Part shown: in pieces, positions 1 to 5,527 of the stretch | Layout of the letters: each line of letters opens with the position of its first letter | How positions within the stretch are numbered: position 1 is the first letter of the stretch | Source: Acidithiobacillus ferruginosus | Lineage (GTDB): Bacteria > Pseudomonadota > Gammaproteobacteria > Acidithiobacillales > Acidithiobacillaceae | Direction: 5' to 3' | Length of the DNA stretch: 5,527 nt | Assembly (NCBI RefSeq): GCF_018854495.1 | Contig: NZ_JABBDR010000063.1 | Span: 1-5,527 of the forward strand | Made by a program: the position numbers and the translations under genes | Notes under the pieces: model-generated | Databases searched by the model: none | What the model was told of the DNA's origin: nothing | Seen by the model: only the letters and a program-made list of their open reading frames with translations

Positions 1-303
1 ACTTTATCAGCGTTCATAGGCATGTCAATAAAAGAGCCTAAGTGATAAAACGTGCCACCACAGAAGTTTTAGAAAATAGGCGCTGAAACCCCTATGAATG
101 CTGGGGCGACGTTACGAAATTGACGATTTTTGCCGATGAACTGTCGAACTCGGGGGGGCATGCCGATGTCCAGAAATAGGGGAAAGGTGAACCGTGACAC
201 AAGTCTACGCCGGTGCTCTTTCATGGCGCAAACGCGCTTTCCCGGACACACCACCCTCCCGTGCGCTGTCTTTGATCTATACCGGAATAGAGGCTGATCC
301 CGG
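1..303. other. Left-edge non-coding stretch downstream of umuC
   Basis: No convincing gene is visible here. The only open frame of note is a minus-strand 61-codon frame (about 69-254) starting with GTG. It has no usable ribosome binding site spacing and no domain I recognise, so I do not call it a gene, although a decayed gene fragment is possible. There is no clear intrinsic terminator for umuC: a 5-bp ACCGG/CCGGT pairing with a 14-nt loop lies just after the umuC stop codon but lacks a U-tract. The outermost 103 bases contain inverted repeats, listed separately. A run of seven G lies at 152-158. Confidence 0.5.
8..103. repeat. Imperfect 13-bp inverted repeat pair
   Basis: CAGCGTTCATAGG at 8-20 is the inverse of CCTATGAATGCTG at 91-103, with one mismatch in 13, separated by 70 bp. 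Further short dyads are nested on the left side: TTTATCA (3-9) with TGATAAA (43-49), and TAGGC (17-21) with GCCTA (36-40). The repeats are directly visible. Their role is unknown; a recombination or resolvase site, a mobile-element end, or a protein-binding region are all possible. I see no transposase or recombinase gene in the window to support any of these. Confidence 0.5.
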
Positions 304-1587
304 TTATTCCAGCTTTGCTCTGGCCAGATCCGCCCATCGTGTCGTGTAGGCAGGGGACTTGTTGCCGCGTTTCATGGCCCATCCCCGCGGTTCCTGCAGA
401 CCGGCGACGCCCGGCTGCAGGGTGCCGCTGCCAAAACGCGCATTCACCCGGTCCAGCGTGATCATCAATTGATTGGCGCGCGCCTCATCTTCTGCCGACG
501 TAAAAAGGTCGGCCTGCAAGGCATCCGCCGATGTGATCTCCAGGAGATGCACCCCCGCCTTGGCATAAGCCAATCCCGACCGATACATCTCCGCCAGTGC
601 GAGGCGGCCAGCCTGCAGGAACACCCGGGTATCCTGACTGGGATGATTCAGGGCGATGGTTCTCGCTGCATGATATTGCGGTAGATGGGCCTGAAAGGGG
701 CTGGTGTTAATAAACACCCGCAGAGCACCGGCCACTGAACCCTGACGACGCAGTTTATAGGCGGCCTTTACGGTATACAGGCTGATCGCTTCGCCCAATT
801 CCTCTGCGCTGGTTACCGGGCGGCCGAAGGATCGCGAGGATTGAATCTCCTGCCGGGGCGGCGGGATGTCCACCATGGCGATGCAAGGTTCCCCGCGCAG
901 TTCCCGTATGCTCCGTTCCATGAGGATGCTGAAGCGCTTGCGCATCAGCGCGGGATCCGTCTGCCGGAGATCCCAGACCGTCTGAATTCCCGTCTCCTGC
1001 AACCGTGTGGTCCACTGGCGACCCACCCCCCAGACTTCGGAAACAGGCAGTTGTTGCAAGAGACGCTGCTGATCCCCTTCAGCCAGATCGTCCCACACGC
1101 AGACTCCCGCATATTCAGGCATCTTTTTGGCGACATGGTTGGCGAGCTTGGCGAGCGTCTTGGTCGCTGCGATGCCTACCCCGACCGGCAATCCCACCCA
1201 TTGCAGGACTCTCTGCCGGGCCGCTTGTCCCATGTGGAATAGCCGGTCTTGCGCAACGCCCCGCAGATCCAGGAAGCATTCGTCGATACTGTAGACTTCC
1301 TGAATAGGGCTGAAGGTCGAAAGAATCCCCATCATGCGATTGCTCATATCGGCATATAGGCTGTAATTGCTCGACAGGGCGATGATTCCTTCCCGTTTGG
1401 CCAGCTTCTGCAGCTGAAACCACGGTGTCCCCATGACCACACCCAAGGCCTTCACTTCAGCCGAGCGCGCGACAACACAACCATCATTATTGGAGAGCAC
1501 CACCACGGGCCGCCCTTCCAGATCCGGGCGAAACACCCGTTCGCAGGAAACATAAAAATTATTGGCGTCTACCAGGGCAATGGCCAT
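304..1587 (-). CDS. umuC: DNA polymerase V catalytic subunit UmuC (Y-family)
   Basis: This is a 427-aa Y-family error-prone polymerase, close to the E. coli UmuC length of about 422 aa. With dimeric UmuD' it forms Pol V, which copies past lesions on RecA-coated templates. Visible hallmarks are the N-terminal metal-binding Asp7 in [13 protein letters not shown], the [11 protein letters not shown] fingers signature (about 32-42), and the catalytic pair Asp102-Glu103 in [12 protein letters not shown] helix-hairpin-helix-like segment EVWGVGR lies at 184-190, followed by the little-finger domain. QADLF at 358-362 fits the beta-clamp-binding motif (QLNLF in E. coli UmuC). All key catalytic residues are present, so the enzyme looks intact. 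The ATG is 7 nt after the umuD stop codon. Its ribosome binding site GAGG (1593-1596) overlaps the umuD TGA, with 5-nt spacing, which indicates translational coupling. Transcription is probably from the LexA-controlled promoter near 2335. Confidence 0.96.
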   Translation of the reverse strand: MAIALVDANNFYVSCERVFRPDLEGRPVVVLSNNDGCVVARSAEVKALGVVMGTPWFQLQKLAKREGIIALSSNYSLYADMSNRMMGILSTFSPIQEVYSIDECFLDLRGVAQDRLFHMGQAARQRVLQWVGLPVGVGIAATKTLAKLANHVAKKMPEYAGVCVWDDLAEGDQQRLLQQLPVSEVWGVGRQWTTRLQETGIQTVWDLRQTDPALMRKRFSILMERSIRELRGEPCIAMVDIPPPRQEIQSSRSFGRPVTSAEELGEAISLYTVKAAYKLRRQGSVAGALRVFINTSPFQAHLPQYHAARTIALNHPSQDTRVFLQAGRLALAEMYRSGLAYAKAGVHLLEITSADALQADLFTSAEDEARANQLMITLDRVNARFGSGTLQPGVAGLQEPRGWAMKRGNKSPAYTTRWADLARAKLE

Positions 1588-1594
1588 GCGGGCC

Positions 1595-2074
1595 TCAGAC
1601 GCGATGCAGCACCCGGGTCACTACACCCCAGATGCAGAGTTCTTCCCCTTCTTTGAGGATGATCGCGGGAAACTCGGGATTTTCCGCCACCAGATGCACA
1701 GCGCTGCCGATCCGGCGCAAGCGTTTGACGGTGAGGTCGCCATTGATGGCCGCCACCACGATTTTGCCATCCACCGGGGTAATGGCCCGGTCCACAATGA
1801 TCTCGTCGCCATCAAAAATCCCCGCGTCCCGCATGGACCAGCCGGTAACCCGCAGGATGAAAGTCGCTTCCCTGTGCTGGATCAGGTGGGTATTCAGATC
1901 AATCTGTTTTTCGACATAGTCATCGGCAGGGGACGGGAAGCCTGCGGCAATCCGGGACACCATGAGTGGAAGCGTACAGGCGCGATGATGGCCGCCCACG
2001 GGCTGTGGCGATGAGGCCAGCATGCCTTTGGCGCCCAATGTACCCTGGGATACGGGTATCGGATCACAACGCAT
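1595..2074 (-). CDS. umuD: UmuD, self-cleaving Pol V accessory subunit (S24 peptidase)
   Basis: UmuD is a LexA-like serine protease fold. RecA filaments stimulate it to cut off its own N-terminus, giving UmuD', which pairs with UmuC. Numbered from the 159-codon frame, the cleavage site is Ala44-Gly45 in [11 protein letters not shown] (Cys-Gly in E. coli). The catalytic Ser80 sits in VTGWSMRD and the catalytic Lys117 in LTVKRL. The [10 protein letters not shown] and IDLN segments closely match known UmuD proteins. The start is uncertain. ATG at 2074 has an upstream GGAAG 7 nt away and overlaps the preceding small gene by 11 nt, but gives 44 residues before the cleavage site against 24 in E. 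coli. ATG at 2023 gives a more typical 142 aa but has a poor ribosome binding site. A TTG at 2038 after CAGGG is a third option. The family assignment is firm. Confidence 0.94.
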   Translation of the reverse strand: MRCDPIPVSQGTLGAKGMLASSPQPVGGHHRACTLPLMVSRIAAGFPSPADDYVEKQIDLNTHLIQHREATFILRVTGWSMRDAGIFDGDEIIVDRAITPVDGKIVVAAINGDLTVKRLRRIGSAVHLVAENPEFPAIILKEGEELCIWGVVTRVLHRV

Positions 2075-2303
2075 AGGATTGCTTCCGATCCTGGTCGTTC
2101 CCTTTTTGTTGTGCGGCGGGCGTCACCGTCATTGGGCTGGTGGCAGGCGTCCAGGTGACATGGCGGGCGTCTTGAAATACGCCACCATTCCCGGCCGCAT
2201 ATTGTGGAGACTGATGGCCCAGCCAGCCGGCCAACAAAGGGGCCAGGATCAGGACCAGCAGCCATTGGGATTTCTTGATGGGTTTTGCGTTCGTTGTTTG
2301 CAT
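2064..2303 (-). CDS. Small single-pass membrane or exported protein heading the umuDC operon
   Basis: This 79-aa protein belongs to no family I recognise. The N-terminus is basic (Lys7, Lys10, Lys11) and is followed by one hydrophobic segment at about 14-29 (WLLVLILAPLLAGWLG). After that comes a polar tail of about 50 residues rich in Thr, Pro and Gln, ending in a charged stretch (KGNDQDRK). This fits either an N-in membrane anchor with a periplasmic tail or an exported peptide. A lipobox-like LLAG is followed by Trp27, not Cys, so it is not a standard lipoprotein. Support for a real gene: GGAG at 2313-2316 lies 9 nt before the ATG, the LexA box is 24 bp upstream, and the stop codon overlaps the proposed umuD start by 11 nt. 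It is therefore probably SOS-induced and coupled to umuD. An alternative is a leader ORF that serves only to deliver ribosomes to umuD. Function unknown. Confidence 0.65.
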   Translation of the reverse strand: MQTTNAKPIKKSQWLLVLILAPLLAGWLGHQSPQYAAGNGGVFQDARHVTWTPATSPMTVTPAAQQKGNDQDRKQSYAL

Positions 2304-2327
2304 CAGAATGTGCTCCGCAACCGCGTA

Positions 2328-2343
2328 CTATATATTTATACAG
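2328..2343 (-). promoter_or_regulatory. LexA operator (SOS box) of the umuDC operon
   Basis: On the minus strand this reads CTGTATAAATATATAG, which matches the proteobacterial LexA consensus CTGTATATATATACAG at 14 of 16 positions. The left half is perfect, and the right half has TAG for CAG. It overlaps the probable -10 element and lies 24 bp before the small membrane-protein gene, the usual position for LexA to block RNA polymerase. It predicts SOS induction of the small gene, umuD and umuC together. Confidence 0.88.
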
Positions 2344-2364
2344 TAACCGTTCTACGATGCGCAA
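2335..2364 (-). promoter_or_regulatory. Candidate sigma70-type promoter of the umuDC operon
   Basis: A -35-like TTGCGC (minus strand, 2359-2364) is separated by 18 bp from a -10-like TATAAA (2335-2340) that lies inside the LexA box. TATAGT a few bases downstream is another possible -10. The expected transcript start is near 2328, giving a short leader of about 25 nt before the first gene. The -35 match is weak, so the exact elements are tentative. A promoter here is well supported by the operator. Confidence 0.55.
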
Positions 2365-2400
2365 GTATCCTCCCAACGCCAGTATTCTCAGCTCATCCCA

Positions 2401-3084
2401 TCAGTCTGGCGCCGTCCCGTTCCAAGGCAAAACCGCCTCTGGTGTATTGTAACGGGTGCTGTTCACCCGCGGAGAGACCGGAAAGCTTTCCCAGGAAAAG
2501 TCTGCAGGCTGAAAACAGGGTTCCAGGTGTGTCCGCCGCGCATGAGGATGCCACCAGAGCGGCCAATGGCTGCGATCCAGCACCAAAGGCATACGTTCAT
2601 GGATGTGCTGCAAGGCAGGTAGGGCGGGCACGGTAATGATAGCGAAGGTCTCCTCGGTCTGACCTTCTGCGGTGGTGTGCTGGTCCCATATCCCGGCAAG
2701 CGCCAGAATACGATGATCTTGCGCCCGGATAAGCATGGGATACTTTTCAGAAGGGTCTTCGGGGACAAAGGGCCACTCAAAATACCAGTCCGCAGGCACC
2801 AGTGCCCGCCTTGCGCGAAAGGCTTCCCGAAACAGGGGTTGGGTAGCGACGGTTTCGGCCCGTGCATTGATGGGTCGGATGTGGGTACGGGTACTCCAGC
2901 CCGGTAAAAATCCCCAGCGCATGGGCACCAACTCCAGGCTGAGATCCGGGGCCTGTCGAACGACGGGGTGTGTCTGACCCGGAGCGCGATTATAACTGGG
3001 TGGGTAATCCCCGAGAACGTGCAATCTCCCCCAGGCCTGCTGAAGCGCTTCAGGTCTGTGAATGAAGCCATAGCGACCACACAT
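2401..3084 (-). CDS. SRAP-family abasic-site-shielding protein (YedK/HMCES type)
   Basis: This 227-aa SOS response-associated peptidase family protein is about the size of E. coli YedK. Family members form a thiazolidine crosslink between Cys2 and abasic sites in single-stranded DNA, protecting the lesion at replication forks. The start at 3084 is chosen because the chemistry needs Met-Cys-Gly-Arg-Tyr, with Cys2 exposed after Met removal, and because a strong GGGAGG (3089-3094) lies 4 nt upstream. An in-frame ATG five codons earlier would bury the Cys. Conserved residues visible are Cys2, Asn32 in YNRAPGQ, Asn73 and Arg75 in PINARAET, Glu103 in WYFEW, and His162 in HIHERMP. All expected active-site positions are present. 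The gene ends 57 bp before the LexA box of the umu operon on the same strand and is divergent from the recD2-type gene. It has no good LexA box of its own; a weak half-site overlaps its ribosome binding site. Confidence 0.93.
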   Translation of the reverse strand: MCGRYGFIHRPEALQQAWGRLHVLGDYPPSYNRAPGQTHPVVRQAPDLSLELVPMRWGFLPGWSTRTHIRPINARAETVATQPLFREAFRARRALVPADWYFEWPFVPEDPSEKYPMLIRAQDHRILALAGIWDQHTTAEGQTEETFAIITVPALPALQHIHERMPLVLDRSHWPLWWHPHARRTHLEPCFQPADFSWESFPVSPRVNSTRYNTPEAVLPWNGTAPD

Positions 3085-3138
3085 AACGCCTCCCGACAAA
3101 TACAGGCTTTGCCGGTCATGCTACCATTTTCCCAGGGT

Positions 3139-3154
3139 CAGCGGAGATCCGCTG
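3139..3154. promoter_or_regulatory. Palindrome in the SRAP/recD2 divergent gap
   Basis: CAGCGGAGATCCGCTG is a perfect 7-bp inverted repeat around a central GA. It lies 20 bp before the helicase ATG and 54 bp before the SRAP ATG. The 2-nt spacer is too short for a normal RNA hairpin loop without opening inner pairs, so a dimeric protein-binding site is more likely than a terminator. It does not match the LexA consensus. No regulator gene is visible nearby, so its role is unproven. Confidence 0.4.
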
Positions 3155-3174
3155 CGTTCAAGAGTCTTTTTCAA

Positions 3175-5358
3175 ATGGCTAAACCGGAGCGCCAGAAGCA
3201 GGACACCCCCAATGAACTGCTCGGTGGACTGATCGAACGGGTCACCTTCCATAACGATGGCAGCGGCTTCTGTGTGCTGCGCATCAAAGCCCGTGGCCAC
3301 AAGGAGTTGGTCACCGTCGTGGGGCATGCGGCAGCCGTCACTGCGGGTGAGTGGATCACGGCTTCGGGCCTCTGGATCACCGATCGCGATCATGGCCTGC
3401 AGTTCAAAGCCGCTTTTCTGAAAATCTCCGCGCCGACCAGCCTGGATGGCATCGAAAAATATCTGGGCTCCGGCATGATCCGGGGCATTGGTCCCGTCTA
3501 TGCCAAAAAGCTCGTTAAAGCTTTTGGGGATCAGGTATTCACCGTCATCGAAGAAACCCCGGAACGCCTGGCGGAAGTGGAAGGTATCGGTCCTATTCGC
3601 CGGGAACGCATGGTCAGCGCCTGGGCGGACCAGAAAGTGATTCGTGAGATCATGCTGTTTCTGCACACCCATGGTGTGGGTACCGCCCGGGCGGTGCGCA
3701 TCTTCAAAACCTACGGCACCGATGCCGTTCGGGTCATGACGGAAAACCCCTATCGGCTGGCCCGGGATATTCATGGCATAGGCTTCAAAACCGCTGACGC
3801 CATCGCCATGAAAATGGGTATTGAACCCCATGCGCCCATTCGGGTTCGGGCAGGCATTTCCTATGCCCTCATGGAGGCACGCGACGAGGGGCACTGCGGA
3901 TTACCACATGAGGCACTGATCCCTCTGGCCGAAAAGTTGCTGGAAGTCCCAACAGACGCCATCGAAAGCGCCATTCAGGAAGAATTACGGGAAGGGGCGA
4001 TCATCGCAGATCAGGTGCAGGACGCCGATTGTGTCTTCCTGGCCCCCCTTTACCGCAATGAACAGGGCATCGCCAGCCTCCTGAAAGGGCTGCGCGCCGG
4101 CAAAGCCCCATGGGCGGGGATTGCGGCCGAAGCGGCTATTGATTGGGTGCAGAAGCGGCTGAACATTGATCTCGCGGACAGTCAGCAATCAGCCATCCGT
4201 ATGGTGTTGCAGGAAAAAGTGGCACTGATTACCGGCGGTCCCGGTGTGGGAAAGACCACGCTCGTGAATGCAATCCTGAATATCCTCGACGCCAAGAAAC
4301 TGCGCATCGCACTGGCCGCCCCCACCGGACGTGCGGCCAAACGCATGAGTGAAACCACCGGCAAAGAGGCCAAGACCATCCACCGGCTCCTCGAAATAGA
4401 TCCCCAGGGCGGTGGGTTCAAACGCAAAGAGGATTATCCCCTCGATATTGATCTTCTGGTCCTGGATGAATGCTCCATGATCGACGTGCCCTTAATGCAC
4501 GCCGTCCTCAAAGCCCTGCCATCCCAGGCGGGACTGCTGATGGTGGGTGATCCCGATCAGTTGCCCTCCGTAGGCCCAGGGCAGGTGCTGGCTGATCTCA
4601 TTGCCGCCAAAACCATCCCCGAAGTTCATCTGACGGAAATCTTTCGCCAGGCGGCGCAAAGCCGGATCATTCAGGCGGCCTATCAGATCAATGCAGGGCA
4701 CACGCCGGACATGCGAAACCCGGAGGGGCTCAGCGATTTTTATTTCATCGCAGCAGATGATCCAGCGGAAGCTGCAGAAAAGCTCGTCAAACTGGTCACC
4801 ACCCATATCCCACGTCGCTTCGGCCTGGACCCGCTGCATGATATCCAGGTGCTTTGCCCCATGAACCGCAGTGCGCTGGGTGCCCGCGCGCTCAATGAAG
4901 CGCTCCAAACGGCACTCAATGGTGAAAGCACACCAACCATCGAAAAGTTCGGTCGCCGCTTCGCACCCGGTGACAAGGTCATGCAGATCCAGAACGATTA
5001 TGAAAAAGAGGTTTTCAATGGCGACATCGGATTTGTGCAAGGTGTGGACGTGGAAGAAGGCACCCTGACCGTAGACTTTGAGGGCAGAGAGGTCAGCTAT
5101 GTTTTTGGGGAACTGGATCTCCTGCAACCGGCCTATGCCATCACCGTGCACAAGAGTCAGGGTTCGGAGTATCCTGCCGTGGTCATTCCCATGAGCACGC
5201 AACACTACCCCATGCTGCAACGCAATCTGCTCTATACTGCTGTTACCCGGGGCAAGCGTCTTGTCGTGCTTGTGGGTCAGAAAAAGGCTGTGGCCATGGC
5301 GGCGCGGAATGGATCCGGGAAACGGCGATGGTCAAAACTGCGGGAGTGGATGCAGTAG
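3175..5358 (+). CDS. recD2: RecD2-type ATP-dependent 5'-3' DNA helicase (SF1B)
   Basis: At 727 aa this is close to Deinococcus RecD2 (about 715 aa). It is the stand-alone RecD form that works without RecBC, unwinding 5' to 3' in repair and fork processing. An N-terminal OB-like domain spans about 10-95. Helix-hairpin-helix-type segments follow, with GIGP at 104-107, GIGP at 137-140 and GIGFKTAD at 201-208. The ATPase core has Walker A GGPGVGKTT (354-362, Lys360), DE of Walker B at 431-432, motif III GDPDQLPSVGPGQ (458-470), motif IV EIFRQ (488-492), motif V HKSQGSEY (659-666) and motif VI YTAVTRGKR (687-695, Arg692). An SH3-like insert starts near GDKVMQ at 599. All motifs are intact. The frame is open back to about 2968, but that would overlap the SRAP gene. 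ATG 3175 gives the family-typical N-terminus, although its ribosome binding site (AAGAG, 10 nt upstream) is weak. No recB or recC is present. Confidence 0.93.
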   Translation: MAKPERQKQDTPNELLGGLIERVTFHNDGSGFCVLRIKARGHKELVTVVGHAAAVTAGEWITASGLWITDRDHGLQFKAAFLKISAPTSLDGIEKYLGSGMIRGIGPVYAKKLVKAFGDQVFTVIEETPERLAEVEGIGPIRRERMVSAWADQKVIREIMLFLHTHGVGTARAVRIFKTYGTDAVRVMTENPYRLARDIHGIGFKTADAIAMKMGIEPHAPIRVRAGISYALMEARDEGHCGLPHEALIPLAEKLLEVPTDAIESAIQEELREGAIIADQVQDADCVFLAPLYRNEQGIASLLKGLRAGKAPWAGIAAEAAIDWVQKRLNIDLADSQQSAIRMVLQEKVALITGGPGVGKTTLVNAILNILDAKKLRIALAAPTGRAAKRMSETTGKEAKTIHRLLEIDPQGGGFKRKEDYPLDIDLLVLDECSMIDVPLMHAVLKALPSQAGLLMVGDPDQLPSVGPGQVLADLIAAKTIPEVHLTEIFRQAAQSRIIQAAYQINAGHTPDMRNPEGLSDFYFIAADDPAEAAEKLVKLVTTHIPRRFGLDPLHDIQVLCPMNRSALGARALNEALQTALNGESTPTIEKFGRRFAPGDKVMQIQNDYEKEVFNGDIGFVQGVDVEEGTLTVDFEGREVSYVFGELDLLQPAYAITVHKSQGSEYPAVVIPMSTQHYPMLQRNLLYTAVTRGKRLVVLVGQKKAVAMAARNGSGKRRWSKLREWMQ

Positions 5359-5406
5359 CTTGGGACGAGTGAGGCGAATGGTCGCAATAGACTGAAAGCC
5401 GTCATT

Positions 5407-5431
5407 CACTCTGAGGATGCCTCGAAGAGTG
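5407..5431 (+). terminator. Imperfect hairpin after recD2
   Basis: CACTCTGAGG (5407-5416) pairs with CCTC and AGAGTG (5420-5423 and 5426-5431), giving 10 bp with a GA bulge and a 3-nt ATG loop. It lies about 50 bp after the helicase stop codon. It has no T-tract, so it would be an atypical terminator or a 3'-end stabilising structure. GAGTGA at 5367-5372 could pair with TCACTC at 5406-5411 and compete with it. Confidence 0.3.
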
Positions 5432-5442
5432 GGGCTGGATAT

Positions 5443-5474
5443 CTGGAGGGCAGATCAAAAAACTCTGCATCCAG
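5443..5474 (+). terminator. Second imperfect hairpin after recD2
   Basis: CTGGA (5443-5447) pairs with TCCAG (5470-5474), and GCAGA (5450-5454) pairs with TCTGC (5464-5468). There is a small asymmetric internal loop and an A-rich 9-nt terminal loop. A four-T run follows about ten bases later, too far for a classical intrinsic terminator. With the preceding hairpin it is the only structure that could end the recD2 transcript inside the window. Confidence 0.3.
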
Positions 5475-5510
5475 TCATACCACGTCTTTTATCAATGCGC
5501 CATCAAGCTA

Positions 5511-5523
5511 CCCCCCCCCCCCC
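5511..5523 (+). repeat. Homopolymer run of 13 C
   Basis: Thirteen consecutive C, four bases before the end of the window. Such a run is rare in a genome of this composition. It could be a length-variable tract affecting a gene beyond the window, or a sequencing or assembly artefact at a contig edge. Nothing on either side inside the window decides between these. Confidence 0.8.
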
Positions 5524-5527
5524 TTCA

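Noticed and set aside
69..254. Minus-strand 61-aa frame with a GTG start downstream of umuC
   Set aside because: No usable ribosome binding site spacing, no recognised domain and low length. Kept only as a possible gene remnant in the left-edge note.
2215..2262. Lipoprotein signal in the 79-aa protein
   Set aside because: The LLAG motif is followed by Trp (TGG), not the required Cys, so lipid attachment is not supported.
1894..2376. Minus-strand 160-aa frame running through the umu promoter
   Set aside because: It spans the LexA box and -10 element and overlaps both the 79-aa gene and umuD in another frame, and has no family features.
2022..2636. Plus-strand 204-aa frame
   Set aside because: Antisense to the SRAP 3' end, the umu promoter and the small gene. 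Low-complexity composition typical of a shadow frame.
2463..3119. Minus-strand 218-aa frame over the SRAP gene
   Set aside because: Out-of-frame overlap of the SRAP gene, whose own frame carries all conserved active-site residues.
2968..3174. 69-codon N-terminal extension of the helicase frame
   Set aside because: It would overlap the SRAP start region antisense and adds residues not typical of RecD2. ATG 3175 gives the usual N-terminus.
3121..3894. Long minus-strand frame antisense to recD2
   Set aside because: Shadow of the well-supported helicase coding strand in GC-rich DNA. The same applies to the frame at 4492-5220.
1..5527. CRISPR array, tRNA, rRNA or complete insertion sequence
   Set aside because: No regularly spaced repeats, no cloverleaf or rRNA-like segments and no transposase frame were seen on either strand.

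Overview
The window is a compact bacterial DNA-damage-response cluster. The base composition is moderately GC-rich, and the UmuDC and LexA-box pattern is proteobacterial. The genes read like those of a beta/gamma-type proteobacterium; an Acidithiobacillus-like host is possible, but that is an impression and not something the sequence proves.

Layout from left to right. Positions 1-303 hold no convincing gene, only nested inverted repeats near the edge. Positions 304-2303 are a minus-strand operon read right to left: a 79-aa single-pass membrane or exported small protein, umuD, then umuC. A near-consensus LexA box (2328-2343) overlaps the probable -10 element just upstream of the small gene. 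The next gene upstream on the same strand, 2401-3084, is an SRAP-family (YedK/HMCES-type) protein with an intact catalytic Cys2. Divergent from it, a RecD2-type SF1B helicase runs on the plus strand from about 3175 to 5358. The 90-bp divergent gap contains a 7+2+7 palindrome. The right edge holds two imperfect hairpins and a run of 13 C.

How the genes could work together: UmuD, after RecA-stimulated self-cleavage to UmuD', joins UmuC to form DNA polymerase V for translesion synthesis. SRAP proteins crosslink to abasic sites in single-stranded DNA and shield them. RecD2 is a 5'-3' helicase that acts without RecBC. Together they form a lesion-tolerance and fork-processing set. The least explained part is the small membrane protein at the head of the SOS operon: it has its own ribosome binding site, directly follows the LexA-controlled promoter and overlaps umuD by 11 nt.
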